Origin: Ginsengibacter hankyongi
Lineage (GTDB): Bacteria; Bacteroidota; Bacteroidia; Chitinophagales; Chitinophagaceae
Length of the DNA: 64,000 bases
Assembly (NCBI RefSeq): GCF_008710285.1
Contig: NZ_VYQF01000010.1
Coordinates: forward strand, 62,001-126,000
Direction: 5' to 3'
The notes beneath the pieces are model-generated. The model had not been told where the DNA came from. It saw nothing but the letters and a program-made list of their open reading frames with translations, and made no database searches. Every line of letters begins with the position of its first letter. Positions within the stretch are counted from its first letter, which is position 1. Shown here piece after piece: positions 45,641 through 54,350 of this stretch. Made by a program: the position numbers and the translations under genes.

Positions 45641-45686
45641 GCATTTTCAACCTTGCATATTTTATAATGTCAAGGCATAACTAACG

Positions 45687-46481
45687 TTATTGATGGAGTT
45701 GTACCGATCCTAAATTAGTAACGACGCCAGTTGCTACGTTGGTAGAAATTGTAGAATCCCTATAAGAATTATTAGCGTGGATAGCCACATTATAATTACC
45801 CGCCTGCAGGCCACCAATTAAAAAATTTCCTGAAGTTGAGTCAGCAATGGCGGAGCCAATTGTATCAGATACATTTTGGATAGCGTAAACTATACTGTGA
45901 GAGCCGGCCGGCATTACCATACCCTTAATAGCTCCGGAAGTAGCGGTGGTATAAGTCCTTATAACCGGCTTAAGTGAATAAGACCCGTTCCCTGTTTGAA
46001 CAATGGAACGCCCTGCATCAAAATCGAGCCAGATCTTATATTCAATGCCTGCTACCAGCGTCGCATGAATATTTAATTTTAAACCAGATTGTTGTGCAGA
46101 CGGAGTAGTAAGCGGAAACGTTGCTCCATTTATTACTACTGAATTATTACTTCCCAGTACAAGCCTGATCTGGGATACGGTTCCTGCGGGGAGTTCCTGC
46201 GAAGCTAAAACGGTATCAATACCATTTTTGAAATCAAGTAAATCATATACTCCTTTCCTCTTTAGGGGAAGAGAAGTCCATCCACTTTGGGCGCCGCTAT
46301 CGGCACTTGAATTTACTTGTATATCTTGTATGTCAATATTAACTGCATCATAGGCAGACGGGTCATCAGTAAGTGAGACGGTCATTCTTGATGGGCCTGT
46401 GGTACTGTTTTTTTTACAGGCAACAGTGCAGATACTAACAAAAGATACAATAGCAATAAATAATTTGAAAGAAATTTTCAT
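45687..46481 (-). CDS. DUF4382 lipoprotein
   Basis: This is a 264-residue lipoprotein. The lipobox is in ICTVACKK (Cys at about 22). A DUF4382 domain (about 30-170) has RMTVSLTDDPSAYDAVNIDIQDIQV, LLDFKNGIDTVLASQELPAGTVSQIRLVLG and a Ser-Thr-rich surface. A C-terminal Ig-like repeat (SGAIKGMVMPAGSHSIVYA and GNFLIGGLQAGNYNVAIHA) of the carboxypeptidase-regulatory type follows. DUF4382 proteins are common in Bacteroidota outer membranes and their function is unknown to me. Confidence 0.85.
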   Translation of the reverse strand: MKISFKLFIAIVSFVSICTVACKKNSTTGPSRMTVSLTDDPSAYDAVNIDIQDIQVNSSADSGAQSGWTSLPLKRKGVYDLLDFKNGIDTVLASQELPAGTVSQIRLVLGSNNSVVINGATFPLTTPSAQQSGLKLNIHATLVAGIEYKIWLDFDAGRSIVQTGNGSYSLKPVIRTYTTATSGAIKGMVMPAGSHSIVYAIQNVSDTIGSAIADSTSGNFLIGGLQAGNYNVAIHANNSYRDSTISTNVATGVVTNLGSVQLHQ

Positions 46482-47196
46482 ACGGTGTTTTTAGGTTAAA
46501 AATATTATTTGCTGTGAACGCCAAAATGATGCCATGTATTGTAAATTTTAAAAGTGGATTATCCCCAATATTGCGGATTGGACATCTATTCCAGGAAAAG
46601 TGCCTTGAGAAATTAGCTGCTTAGGACATCCTTGTGCAGTCGTTAATTTTTGGGTTAATTGTTAAAGGGTAAATCTACTTAACCGCTAATCAATTCTAAG
46701 TAATTTCCACACTGGTTGCATAGTAAATTCACTTATCCCGGTTGTGGCGTTGCCCATAATGGGAAAGTAGCGGGAAATAGAAGAGTTCGGGTTTGTTAGC
46801 ATTAACAATAATCAATAAAACCATTCCGCTATAACCCTGATTTTATAAAATGTTCTATTACCACAATGCATGGTGTTGAATTAACGGTAACCAGTTTTTA
46901 TTATTTCGCGAAGACTGTAATATGATAGTAACCAGGCTTACGACACGGCCGCTTTATTTTTATTGCGCCCATTGAGAAAATATCCCGCTGTACGTTTTTT
47001 GCTGCCCCGTGCCTAACGCAGCAACCCTTACGGAATATAACTGGCCCGGTCTTAAATTATTAAAAGTAAAAGTGCAGCGTAATATGGATATGATGGCAGG
47101 ACATTGTTGGCCAAACTCAAAGAAATTTGCCTATATTAGATTAGTGGACGTTCTACAACTTTTGCCGCTTATGTTGTAACGCTCAAATTCATTGTA
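46482..47196. other. 715-base region without a recognisable gene
   Basis: I see no ORF of credible length on either strand, no tandem repeat and no strong terminator. It is AT-rich in the first half. It probably holds degenerate coding debris and the promoters of the flanking genes. Confidence 0.4.
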
Positions 47197-47727
47197 ATGA
47201 AAACTATTGTTTATATAGGAACTAGTTTAGATGGCTTTATTGCACGAAAAGATGGAAATATTGATTGGTTAATGAAGTTTGCAAGTGCAGAAGTCTTCAA
47301 ACCTTATGAGGAATTAACAAAACGAATCGATACAATTCTGATGGGGAGAAATACATTCAACAAAGTCCTTACATTTCCTTCCTGGCCTTATAAAAAGAAA
47401 ATTCATGTCTTAAGCAAAAGCCTCACTCAAATTCCAAAAAAGTATAAAGATAAAGTTACAGTTTTGTCTCTTAGTCCAATAGATGCTCTTAAGCATTTAT
47501 CTAAAAATGGGTATTCAACTATTTATGTTGATGGCGGTAGCCTGATCCAAAGTTTTTTAAAAGATGATCTTATTGATGAACTGATAATTTCAAAAGTGCC
47601 CGTTCTTATAGGAGATGGAATTTCATTATTTGGCTTTCTGGATTCTGACCTGGAATTTAAACATTTAAAAACCGAATCATTTTCAAATGGGTTAGTAATG
47701 AGTTTTTATGAACGGCAGAAAAAATAA
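47197..47727 (+). CDS. RibD C-terminal / dihydrofolate reductase-like protein
   Basis: This is a 176-residue NADPH-dependent reductase-fold protein of the RibD_C family. Motifs are the N-terminal TSLDGFIARKDGNIDWL, the MGRNTFNKVL loop and the NADPH-binding YVDGGSLIQSFL near residue 120. The family is reductase-like with unknown substrate and often occurs as a single accessory gene. It is flanked on its 3' side by the first copy of a ~100-bp direct repeat. Confidence 0.88.
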   Translation: MKTIVYIGTSLDGFIARKDGNIDWLMKFASAEVFKPYEELTKRIDTILMGRNTFNKVLTFPSWPYKKKIHVLSKSLTQIPKKYKDKVTVLSLSPIDALKHLSKNGYSTIYVDGGSLIQSFLKDDLIDELIISKVPVLIGDGISLFGFLDSDLEFKHLKTESFSNGLVMSFYERQKK

Positions 47728-47756
47728 TGTCGGCTAACAGATAAGACTCATCCACA

Positions 47757-47857
47757 GGCTACTCATAGAATCTATAAATTATAAAAGTACCGCTATCCGG
47801 AATTTGCAACTCCGGATATTTAACAGGTATAACAGCCAAGTGTAAACGAACGGAAAA
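47757..47857 (+). repeat. ~100-bp direct repeat, copy R1
   Basis: It shares with copy R2 (48474-48575) the identical 19-mer TATAAATTATAAAAGTACC and the blocks GGTATAACAGC and TAAACGAA in the same order and spacing. It contains the inverted repeat TATCCGGA/TCCGGATA. The end matches the dispersed ATAAC...CGAA consensus. Confidence 0.65.
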
Positions 47858-47997
47858 CAAAATGAATTATAAAAGGTATGGTTTGGTAAAATCGCAAAGC
47901 ATGTCTATTTGGTTGCATTGCCGCTATTTATTAGTTTTAAGTTAGGCAATGCACGAATTTGCATGAAATCCGTTAACACTATCTATTATGTAAGACA

Positions 47998-48450
47998 ATG
48001 GCCCTTATAGCCAAAACAAATCTCAAAAAGCGAATAATTGCAACACTCCTGGACTATACCCTATTTTCGTTTGCAACATTTATTTACATAATGCTGGCCG
48101 GGCATAATAATGATGAAGGTGGTAAAACAGTAAACGGTCTGTTGGCATTGGCCATTCCGGCTGCCTGGTTTATCTATTTCGTAGTTATCGAAGCTCTAAA
48201 CGGTGCAACGCTTGCACATCAGGGACTGGATTTAAAAGTGTTAACTATTTGAAAGAAATGAAATTGAATTTACACAAGCGTTAAAGCGACATTTGCTTGA
48301 CCCAATTGATATATTTATGGTATTCCTGCAATCATAGCGATTAAAAATTCAGAAAGACATCAACGTTTAGGAGACATGTGGGCAAAAACAATTGTGGTGG
48401 ACAAAAAAGATAAAGAACAATTTTTATTAGATAACATCGGGCAAGTTTGA
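47998..48450 (+). pseudogene. RDD-family membrane protein, frameshifted
   Basis: The first frame (47998-48252) encodes an RDD start: KRIIATLLDYTLFSFATFIY, a membrane segment, and NGATLAHQGLDLKVL. It then hits a stop. The lost continuation is readable downstream in other frames: FTQALKRHLLDPIDIF in frame 2, then GIPAIIAIKNSERHQRLGDM and AKTIVVDKKDKEQ back in frame 1, ending at 48450. An extra T at 48248-48250 and a second shift near 48314-48318 explain this. The gene, of about 150 codons originally, is dead unless both shifts are sequence errors. Direct repeats R1 and R2 bracket it. Confidence 0.75.
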
Positions 48451-48792
48451 CAAGATTGACTGTATGCAACACCGGCTATCCGCAGAATGTATAAATTATA
48501 AAAGTACCACCCCCAAAGTTTGTAATTTATTATATTTAAAGAGGTATAACAGCTAAGCCTAAACGAATCGGAAAAAGTTGACTCCAACCGTCTTAAATAT
48601 CTCCTCTTTCACAACCCCGCATCAATCACTCATAATAGCCAATCGAACCATTCCCAGCATTGCGATTTATTAAGTCAATTCGCGGATACCTGCATTGTTT
48701 AAAAAATTGCTCCCGGCAAATAAAAAGTTTATATTCACAATAGAATCACTTTTCTTCTTCGGTAATAATTTTTCATCAAAACTCAAGTAACC
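48451..48792. other. Intergenic region containing direct repeat R2
   Basis: This holds the repeat described for 48474-48575 and the promoter region of the APC permease gene. There is no ORF. Confidence 0.4.
48474..48575 (+). repeat. ~100-bp direct repeat, copy R2
   Basis: This is the second copy of R1, in the same orientation 717 bases away. It has the same 19-mer and the same ending GGTATAACAGC, here followed by TAAGCCTAAACGAATCGGAAAA with one-base differences. Confidence 0.65.
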
Positions 48793-50121
48793 ATGCCAAC
48801 TGCAAACCCCGATGAGGGCTTAAAACGTGTTATCGGCGTACCCGCACTTACACTTTCAATTATAAGCGGCGTAGTCGGTGCAGGAATTTTTGTACTTCCT
48901 GCAATTGTGGGGGCAGAACTGGGCGCCTTTAGTGTATTTGCCTATATATTTTGCGGCATCCTCCTCGCTTCCATTATGCTTTGCTATGCGGAAACAGGAA
49001 GCCGTATTACAACGAGTGGTGGTTCCTATGCATATGTAGAGGCAGCATTTGGCGACTTCCCGGGTTACATCGTTAACTGGATGTATTTTTTTGGATGGAG
49101 CATTATCGGCAGCGCCGCATTAATGAACATTATAGCAGACTCGCTAAGTGTTTTATTTCCCGTGTTTTCAAACCCACTGGTACGGGGTGTATTTTTTCTT
49201 ATCCTGTCATTGTTTATGATATTCATAAATGTATACGGGGCAAAGCAAAGTGTAGGTGTTGTAAAAATTATTACTATTATAAAACTGCTTCCGTTGCTTG
49301 GTATCATCATCTTCGGCTTCAGTGAAGTGCACACAGCTAACCTGCGCTGGGAGCATTTACCTTCTTTTAAAAGCTTTGCCGATACCACGCTCGTTTTGTT
49401 CTTTGCGTTTGCCGGATTTGAAACTTCGCTCGGTGCAAGCGGAGAAATTAAAAATCCAAAACGGGCCGTGCCGCTTAGTATTTGCATAGCAGGAGTAGTT
49501 GTGCTGGTAATTTATATGCTTTTACAAATGGTGACACAAGGTTCGTTGGGAGCACAAATGGCTTTATATAAAAATGCTCCTTTAGCAGCAGTTGCAGGCA
49601 AAGTCGTCGGACCCATAGGCGGAACTGTTCTGCTGCTCTGTGCAGCGCTTTCATGTTTTGGAAATGTAACGCTTGATATATTGTGCACACCGCGGTCTTT
49701 ATTTGCGGGTGCCAACGATGGATTATTTCCGAAATTTTTAGGCAAAGTTCATCCTAAGTTTGCCACACCATACATTGCTGTGATAACTTACGGTTTATTG
49801 ATATTTATCTTTTCCATTTCAGGCGGATTTCAACAATTAGCGCTTATGGCAAGCGCCATCATATTGCTTATCTATCTCGCGGTTATTTTATCAACTATTA
49901 AATTGCGAATGAAAAAAGATGAAGAAGGTCAAAAACTTTTTAAGGCACCCGGCGGATGGGTTACACCATTGATCGGCATTGCGGCTATTGTCTGGTTACT
50001 GACCAGTTTAGGTAAATGGGAAATTCTTTCGACGCTTTTATTCATTGCGGCTGTAAGCGTTATTTACTTTGTCACCAGGCCCATCAGGCATAAAAATAAG
50101 TTGGTGAAAATTATGAAGTGA
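48793..50121 (+). CDS. APC-family amino acid permease
   Basis: This is a 442-residue inner-membrane amino acid permease with twelve hydrophobic segments. The first-helix motif SIISGVVGAGIFVLPAIVGAE and the helix 6 motif LVLFFAFAGFETSLGASGEIKNPKRAVP are diagnostic for cationic/branched amino acid or AdiC-like exchangers. The N-terminus PDEGLKRVIGVPALTLS is typical of the YjeH-like branch. It is followed by the minus-strand RNA D at 50345-50593. The substrate is not decided. Confidence 0.9.
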   Translation: MPTANPDEGLKRVIGVPALTLSIISGVVGAGIFVLPAIVGAELGAFSVFAYIFCGILLASIMLCYAETGSRITTSGGSYAYVEAAFGDFPGYIVNWMYFFGWSIIGSAALMNIIADSLSVLFPVFSNPLVRGVFFLILSLFMIFINVYGAKQSVGVVKIITIIKLLPLLGIIIFGFSEVHTANLRWEHLPSFKSFADTTLVLFFAFAGFETSLGASGEIKNPKRAVPLSICIAGVVVLVIYMLLQMVTQGSLGAQMALYKNAPLAAVAGKVVGPIGGTVLLLCAALSCFGNVTLDILCTPRSLFAGANDGLFPKFLGKVHPKFATPYIAVITYGLLIFIFSISGGFQQLALMASAIILLIYLAVILSTIKLRMKKDEEGQKLFKAPGGWVTPLIGIAAIVWLLTSLGKWEILSTLLFIAAVSVIYFVTRPIRHKNKLVKIMK

Positions 50122-50227
50122 GGATGCCTGCGATGAAGTGTCATGTGCGGAAAAAGGTGCGGTATATAAAAAACCTAATTATTAAGTCCTGCTATACCAT
50201 GCCTGCACCCAAGGATATCCAACGCAA

Positions 50228-50251
50228 TATAACAGCCAGGGTTAAACGAAT
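50228..50251 (+). repeat. Fragment of the R1/R2 repeat
   Basis: The sequence ATAACAGCCAGGGTTAAACG plus AATT matches the ends of R1 and R2. Confidence 0.45.
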
Positions 50252-50344
50252 TGCACAATGGTTTGCTCCTGCAAAGGATAAAGTATGCATTAGCGTACCT
50301 GCTTATCAACCTGTATTTAATTTGTATTGCTGTACCAGGTACCA

Positions 50345-50593
50345 GCTAAACAAAAACCCAACGTAAGTGTTGGGCTTGTTTTTTGGTTTCTCTGGGAATA
50401 ATATTTTGGAAAGGTGTATCAATACTTAATCCAAGATGTGTTAATTGCGTGTAAGTAATTTTTTATTATTAGTATATTTTACTAATAATAAATTTTGGTT
50501 TAATTAGATATATCAACAAATTATATATAGTTTAGTAACGGTTTTTCATAGGATATTGGATTTTAAAACAAGACTGGATTTCTATCCGGTCTT
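50345..50593 (-). ncRNA. Structured small RNA D, diverged copy on the minus strand
   Basis: Read on the minus strand, this about 250-nt segment has the hairpin AAGACCGGAT/ATCCAGTCTT (50593-50570, loop AGAA), which replaces the long helix of B and C. A 20-base stretch follows (50573-50554) that is identical to RNA B 18610-18629. Next comes CCTATGAAAAAC as in RNA A, with the five-codon ORF (50549 to 50532, ATG AAA AAC CGT TAC TAA). An AT-rich 13-bp hairpin (50462-50492) and a terminator (CCCAAC/GTTGGG, then T5) end it. The terminator loop ACTTAC is shared with RNA B. No perfect TAnnTTTG promoter is seen upstream, so expression is doubtful. Confidence 0.5.
50352..50374 (-). terminator. Terminator of RNA D
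   Basis: The 6-bp stem CCCAAC/GTTGGG has a 6-base loop. On the minus strand it is followed by TTTTTGTTT. A T-run also follows on the plus strand, so it may serve the APC permease gene as well. Confidence 0.6.
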
Positions 50594-50890
50594 CTTTTTA
50601 TTCCATATATCTGGAAAACCGGTCATCCCAACTTTACCGGCGTCCTCACCGTACAATCTATAGCTTCACGGCCGTTGAGGCACTTATTTGCTTTCAAAAA
50701 TGCACATCAACAATTTGTACAAGTCGCCTGAAACGTATGCCAGTCAAATCTTTGCTGCCAATTAAGGTGGCCAGGGGAAATGTCCGCTTTGGTTAAAAAT
50801 TGAGCGGCTTTGGTAAGGCATTTCAGAAATTGTTCCGATATTTTTGCCTTTTATAGAACTCAACTATAAGGTTTAAAAACAATAACTGCC

Positions 50891-51109
50891 GTGCCGAAAC
50901 TAACTTTTCTTATCACTTCCAAAAGTCCACGTCCGTTGTTCAAACGAAACGCATTAAAAGAAATTTTAAACGGCAACGTTACTGAAGAAAATTATGCTTT
51001 GCTTGAGGATGATTGGACGATTGATAAGCGTTGTAGTGACGCTTTGAAATATTGGCAACTAGCGGGCGATGCGAGATATAACCGTCTTCTTATTGTTTTG
51101 TATATTTAA
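50891..51109 (+). CDS. Possible small protein, unrecognised
   Basis: A GTG-started frame of 72 codons (MPKLTFLITSKSPRPLFKRNALKEILNGNVTEENYALLED). It has balanced charge and could be a genuine small domain or the beginning of a longer gene cut off by the adjacent sequence. Its last 20 bases overlap the convergent gene at 51090. I cannot assign a family or confirm coding. Confidence 0.28.
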   Translation: MPKLTFLITSKSPRPLFKRNALKEILNGNVTEENYALLEDDWTIDKRCSDALKYWQLAGDARYNRLLIVLYI

Positions 51110-51713
51110 TATCCTCCAACGGCAGTAGATAATTGGGCAGACAGCTAAGCGTTTTATCATCTTCAATTGTAAAATCAATGCCTTTAAAACTTACCTGTTC
51201 CAGGGACGGGTTGAGGGTAATTGTAAAATGGTTATTGTCGTTTGCTTTATCCTTAATTAGCGTAGCAACATCAGGAAACAAAGTATGTTGAACATAGATC
51301 GTATCGCAGTGTGCCATACCCATATTTACTTCGCCGCTATCATTGGAGTATGTCCGTTTTTGCTGGCCATCCGTAATAAAAATGCATAAAATATCGCGGA
51401 GTAAGTAGGCGTTGGCATCTTTAAAAATAAGGTTATATCCTTTGGCCTGTTTAGACTGGCTGGTTACGCTAAAATCTTTACCGGGTTCCTTATCGCTCTT
51501 TAGTTGAAGCGTGTTGCCTGTTACAGAGAAAGTACCCGTTGCGTTGCGATCAACGGCGCCATAGCTAAAAAAGAATTGAAACTTACCATCTGCCGTAAAA
51601 TTAAAACCCGAGGCCATTTCCATCTTTCCAAAGTAATATTCACCTTCAATTTTGTGTTGCGACATGGATTGCAGGTTTACAATAAGCAGTAATAAAACAA
51701 TACCTTTTTTCAA
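51090..51713 (-). CDS. Secreted lipocalin-like protein, unknown function
   Basis: This is a 207-residue protein with a signal peptide (MKKGIVLLLLIVNLQSMSQ). The mature part is all beta (EGEYYFGKMEMASGFNFTADGKFQFFFS and GTFSVTGNTLQLKS), which suggests a lipocalin-like fold of the type seen in Bacteroidota 'copper-resistance NlpE-like' or 'DUF4488' proteins. The C-terminal part is less regular. I cannot name a family with confidence. Confidence 0.7.
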   Translation of the reverse strand: MKKGIVLLLLIVNLQSMSQHKIEGEYYFGKMEMASGFNFTADGKFQFFFSYGAVDRNATGTFSVTGNTLQLKSDKEPGKDFSVTSQSKQAKGYNLIFKDANAYLLRDILCIFITDGQQKRTYSNDSGEVNMGMAHCDTIYVQHTLFPDVATLIKDKANDNNHFTITLNPSLEQVSFKGIDFTIEDDKTLSCLPNYLLPLEDIKYTKQ

Positions 51714-51892
51714 AATGTAAATTCGCGTTTGGTTGCACGATAGTTTAATAAAGAAACGAAATTTTCGTTACAAGAAGAAGCCGGGAGTGGCATGAATCTT
51801 CGCAAACAATTATAGAGGTAATGGCACGTATAGGAATACCCATGACCGTGAAATAACAAAGCCGGAAAAGGTAAACAGTGGTGTGTAAATAA

Positions 51893-51991
51893 CTACTCTA
51901 TTTCAGGTGGTAATTCATTTTCAATAAGGGCGTAATAGGCAATCACAATTCCTATAGCAGCAATAGTTGCAACAATTAAAAGACTTTTCAT
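51893..51991 (-). CDS. Small membrane protein, 32 aa
   Basis: A 32-residue frame MKSLLIVATIAAIGIVIAYY plus the acidic tail ALIENELPPEIE. The hydrophobic start with one lysine, then a transmembrane segment, then an acidic end, matches a class of tiny membrane proteins common in Chitinophagaceae. It is encoded in a 330-base gap between two genes on its strand. It is a candidate, with no further support. Confidence 0.45.
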   Translation of the reverse strand: MKSLLIVATIAAIGIVIAYYALIENELPPEIE

Positions 51992-52053
51992 AAAACAATT
52001 TTAATTAGAACTCTCCCAATTATTATACCATTGATTTGCGGGCGTGACAATAC

Positions 52054-52569
52054 TTACTGCGTATTCATCTTTAAAAACTCATCTAACCTTTTCTTTTGCC
52101 TTAGGTGATGGCGAAAATGCATTTCTGCAAACTGCAACCATTCATGAGCGTTCAGGTAATTCAGGCCAGGGTGTTTTGTTTTGCCTTTATATTTACTGGC
52201 AGCCATTAATGTTGCCAGCCTGTTCATCTCATTTTTTATTTTTTCTAAAGAACCACTTAATTGTTCTTTGCTGGCTGGCTGCGGAATACTTGAGTTTGAA
52301 GGCGCTCCTTCAATTCGTTCATCAGGAAATTCATTATTGCTGAACATGTTTTTGGCCGCGGGCGACGCATCTTCATCTGCATGATCATTTGTTGAAATAC
52401 AGATTCTTATTTGGTCCATATAAAAATTCGTATCGTCTATAAGATGCCTATACAACTGCCCAAGCGACCAGCCGTCAGGAGAAGGCTTAATATATAATTG
52501 CGTAAAATGGTATCGTTCTAACCCATTTATCCAGCTATCCACTATATGGTTAAAATCGTCGATTAACAT
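52054..52569 (-). CDS. DinB family protein, second copy
   Basis: This is a 171-residue DinB/DUF664-type four-helix protein, distant from the one at 9374. Typical segments are PDGWSLGQLYRHLIDDTNFYMDQI and the C-terminal HEWLQFAEMHFRHHLRQKKRLDEFL, with His residues suited to bind a metal. Substrate is unknown. It is transcribed alone. Confidence 0.82.
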   Translation of the reverse strand: MLIDDFNHIVDSWINGLERYHFTQLYIKPSPDGWSLGQLYRHLIDDTNFYMDQIRICISTNDHADEDASPAAKNMFSNNEFPDERIEGAPSNSSIPQPASKEQLSGSLEKIKNEMNRLATLMAASKYKGKTKHPGLNYLNAHEWLQFAEMHFRHHLRQKKRLDEFLKMNTQ

Positions 52570-52712
52570 TGCAACCCTTTTACAGATGCTAAATTATTAT
52601 TATTTTTTTTTCATAAATAATTATTGTTTCTACGGATGTTTTTTCCCAAAGTTTAATGTAGTAGTTTTAAGAAACAGTTTCCACCCATATATAAAAATCA
52701 AAGTTCAAAAAA

Positions 52713-53075
52713 ATGAAAAGAAATTTATTTAATTCTATGTTAGTCTGCTGCTGTTTTATTTTTTTAATGGCAGTAGCGGCCAACTTAAACGGGCGATGGA
52801 AGGGAGTATTAACCACGCCCGATGGCAATAACCTTGACGTATCTTATAACTTTAAGGTAAGCGGTGATACATTAACAGGCACTGCAGAATCACCGGAAGG
52901 AATGGTAACTATAGACAGCGGGAGAGTTGAGGATAATACATTTTCTTTCCAGGTTACAGTGGATGGTAATGCTTATCCACATAAGGGAAAGCTCTATGAT
53001 GATTCGTGCGGAATTGATATTGACTTTGGCAGCCAGTGGGTGCATACTACGCTGCTAAGAGATACGGCGAGATGA
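52713..53075 (+). CDS. Small secreted beta-rich protein
   Basis: This is a 120-residue protein with a signal peptide (hydrophobic VCCCFIFLMAVAANLNG). The mature part is a small beta-barrel: GRWKGVLTTPDGNNLDVSY, FKVSGDTLTGTAESPEG and GMVTIDSGRVEDNTFSFQV, a repeat pattern seen in secreted 'GH-associated' lipocalin-like proteins of Bacteroidota. Function is unknown. It is preceded by 140 bases of AT-rich DNA. Confidence 0.75.
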   Translation: MKRNLFNSMLVCCCFIFLMAVAANLNGRWKGVLTTPDGNNLDVSYNFKVSGDTLTGTAESPEGMVTIDSGRVEDNTFSFQVTVDGNAYPHKGKLYDDSCGIDIDFGSQWVHTTLLRDTAR

Positions 53076-53115
53076 CAAAGACTTTCTTCAGTAATTAAAT
53101 GTCTTAACTAAACCG

Positions 53116-53535
53116 TTAGGCATGCTCTTTACTCATGTTATTGGCGACGGAGTATTTAATCATTTTACTTAAGATGGTAAGATTGATGTCTTGTAGTGCT
53201 GGGATATAAATGCAGCCTTTCCCGGTTTTGTGTTTTCCAAATTTTGTATGCAGTTTGTCTCTTTGTTCAGGGCTTATTGATAGATATAAAACAATTGCAT
53301 TTGCCCTTGAAGCAAATGCTGCAAGCGGTGCATCACCTTCATGCCCGCTTTCATATTTGTAGTGATAGCTTCCAAAACCAACAATACCTGTGCCCCACAT
53401 TTTTGGTTCAAGCCGGGTAACTTTATAAATTAACGCGGTAATTTCAGTACAATCTTTACGCCTGTCTGCATCCGGAATATTATTTAAATATGTCGAAACG
53501 CTATTGCTGGTTTCCGTTGTTTTATTTTTGGCCAT
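53116..53535 (-). CDS. DUF1801 domain protein
   Basis: This is a 139-residue cytoplasmic protein of the DUF1801 (YdhG/YdeI) family: YLNNIPDADRRKDCTEI near the N-terminus and MWGTGIVGFGSYHYKYESGHEG in the centre. The family forms small alpha/beta domains and the function is unknown. Its 3' end is 40 bases from the end of the convergent secreted protein gene. Confidence 0.85.
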   Translation of the reverse strand: MAKNKTTETSNSVSTYLNNIPDADRRKDCTEITALIYKVTRLEPKMWGTGIVGFGSYHYKYESGHEGDAPLAAFASRANAIVLYLSISPEQRDKLHTKFGKHKTGKGCIYIPALQDINLTILSKMIKYSVANNMSKEHA

Positions 53536-53693
53536 AAGATTAAATGCTGCTTACACTAATTTAATTATTTTTATTTAGCTCATGCAAGCTGGTGAGCAAG
53601 TTATTAAGCCGTATGTTCTTTCTTTGAAAAGCAATTAATCGTTAATGAATGGTATATAATAATCAAACGTGTTCGAAAAGGAAAACATTAAAG

Positions 53694-54248
53694 CTACCGG
53701 CGCATTCGCAGATACCCCTCGATTTCCAGTTGCAGTAAGGCTACATTCAAGTTGCGGTTTTGAACGGGTAATTCCATTACATCATTCGTCTTGTAATTTT
53801 CAATAAATTCAAATCCAAAGGATTTATAATATTCAATTATTTTAAGGTTATCTGCCCAGGTATCCATTCTCACAAACTGTAACTGGTTTTGCAATGCAAA
53901 GACGCAGGCCCAATCCAAAACTTTTTGAAATTGTTTAAGGCCTTTAAAATCGGGGTTCACCACTATCCGGTGCAGGTAGATGGCGTTATCCCGGTCTCTT
54001 TCGCGCCAGATAAAAGGATCACTATACTGAATGCTGAAAATGCAGGTGACGTGGTTGTCCTGCACAATTTTATATTGAAGCCCTTTATCTATGTCTCTTT
54101 CCAAACCCATCCTGTCAATGGCTTCCCAGACCTTATAACCGTTTATTCCCTGCAGATTCATTGCCTGTTCAAAAAGCCAAAATATCATATCTAAATCATC
54201 CCGGGATGTATTAATAATTGTAAAGTTTCCAGGTTGCGTTAATTCCAT
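53694..54248 (-). CDS. GNAT acetyltransferase
   Basis: This is a 184-residue GCN5-related N-acetyltransferase. The fold is recognisable by HRIVVNPDFKGLKQFQKVLDWA (strand 4/motif A region, with a degenerate acetyl-CoA loop), VRMDTWADNLKIIEYYKSFGFEFIENY (motif B, Tyr-rich) and the final beta strand. The usual Q/RxxGxG/A loop is altered, so cofactor binding may be weak. The substrate, a small amine or peptide, is unknown. Confidence 0.82.
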   Translation of the reverse strand: MELTQPGNFTIINTSRDDLDMIFWLFEQAMNLQGINGYKVWEAIDRMGLERDIDKGLQYKIVQDNHVTCIFSIQYSDPFIWRERDRDNAIYLHRIVVNPDFKGLKQFQKVLDWACVFALQNQLQFVRMDTWADNLKIIEYYKSFGFEFIENYKTNDVMELPVQNRNLNVALLQLEIEGYLRMRR

Positions 54249-54350
54249 TTTATAAATTTATTTACATCCCACGGGAGTAAATTATGCCGGTCTTGCGGGC
54301 ATCATAAAAAATATATTCTTTCGCCCGATGCGGATAGAACAAAAAGGCTT

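Larger units (their letters stand above)
45238..45686. other. Intergenic region with a strong hairpin and one repeat
   Basis: This 449-base region contains a dispersed repeat at 45479-45502 and a long hairpin at 45592-45640. A 61-codon + strand frame at 45280-45465 has no signal of being coding. Confidence 0.4.
50122..50890. other. 769-base region holding RNA D and a repeat fragment
   Basis: The region contains a fragment of the direct repeat (50228-50251, ATAACAGCCAGGGTTAAACG) and the minus-strand RNA family copy D (50345-50593). The 82-codon + strand frame at 50118-50366 overlaps the repeat and has no coding signal. Beyond 50600 nothing recognisable is seen. Confidence 0.45.

Noticed and set aside
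50118-50366. 82-codon + strand ORF after the APC permease gene
   Set aside because: It overlaps the stop of the permease, a repeat fragment and the terminator hairpin, and its protein has no plausible composition or homology.
50570-50600. The hairpin at 50570-50593 followed by CTTTTTA as a plus-strand intrinsic terminator
   Set aside because: Its sequence context matches RNA B on the minus strand (20 identical bases adjacent to the hairpin), so it is better explained as the helix of RNA D. The plus-strand T-run is short and no gene ends nearby.
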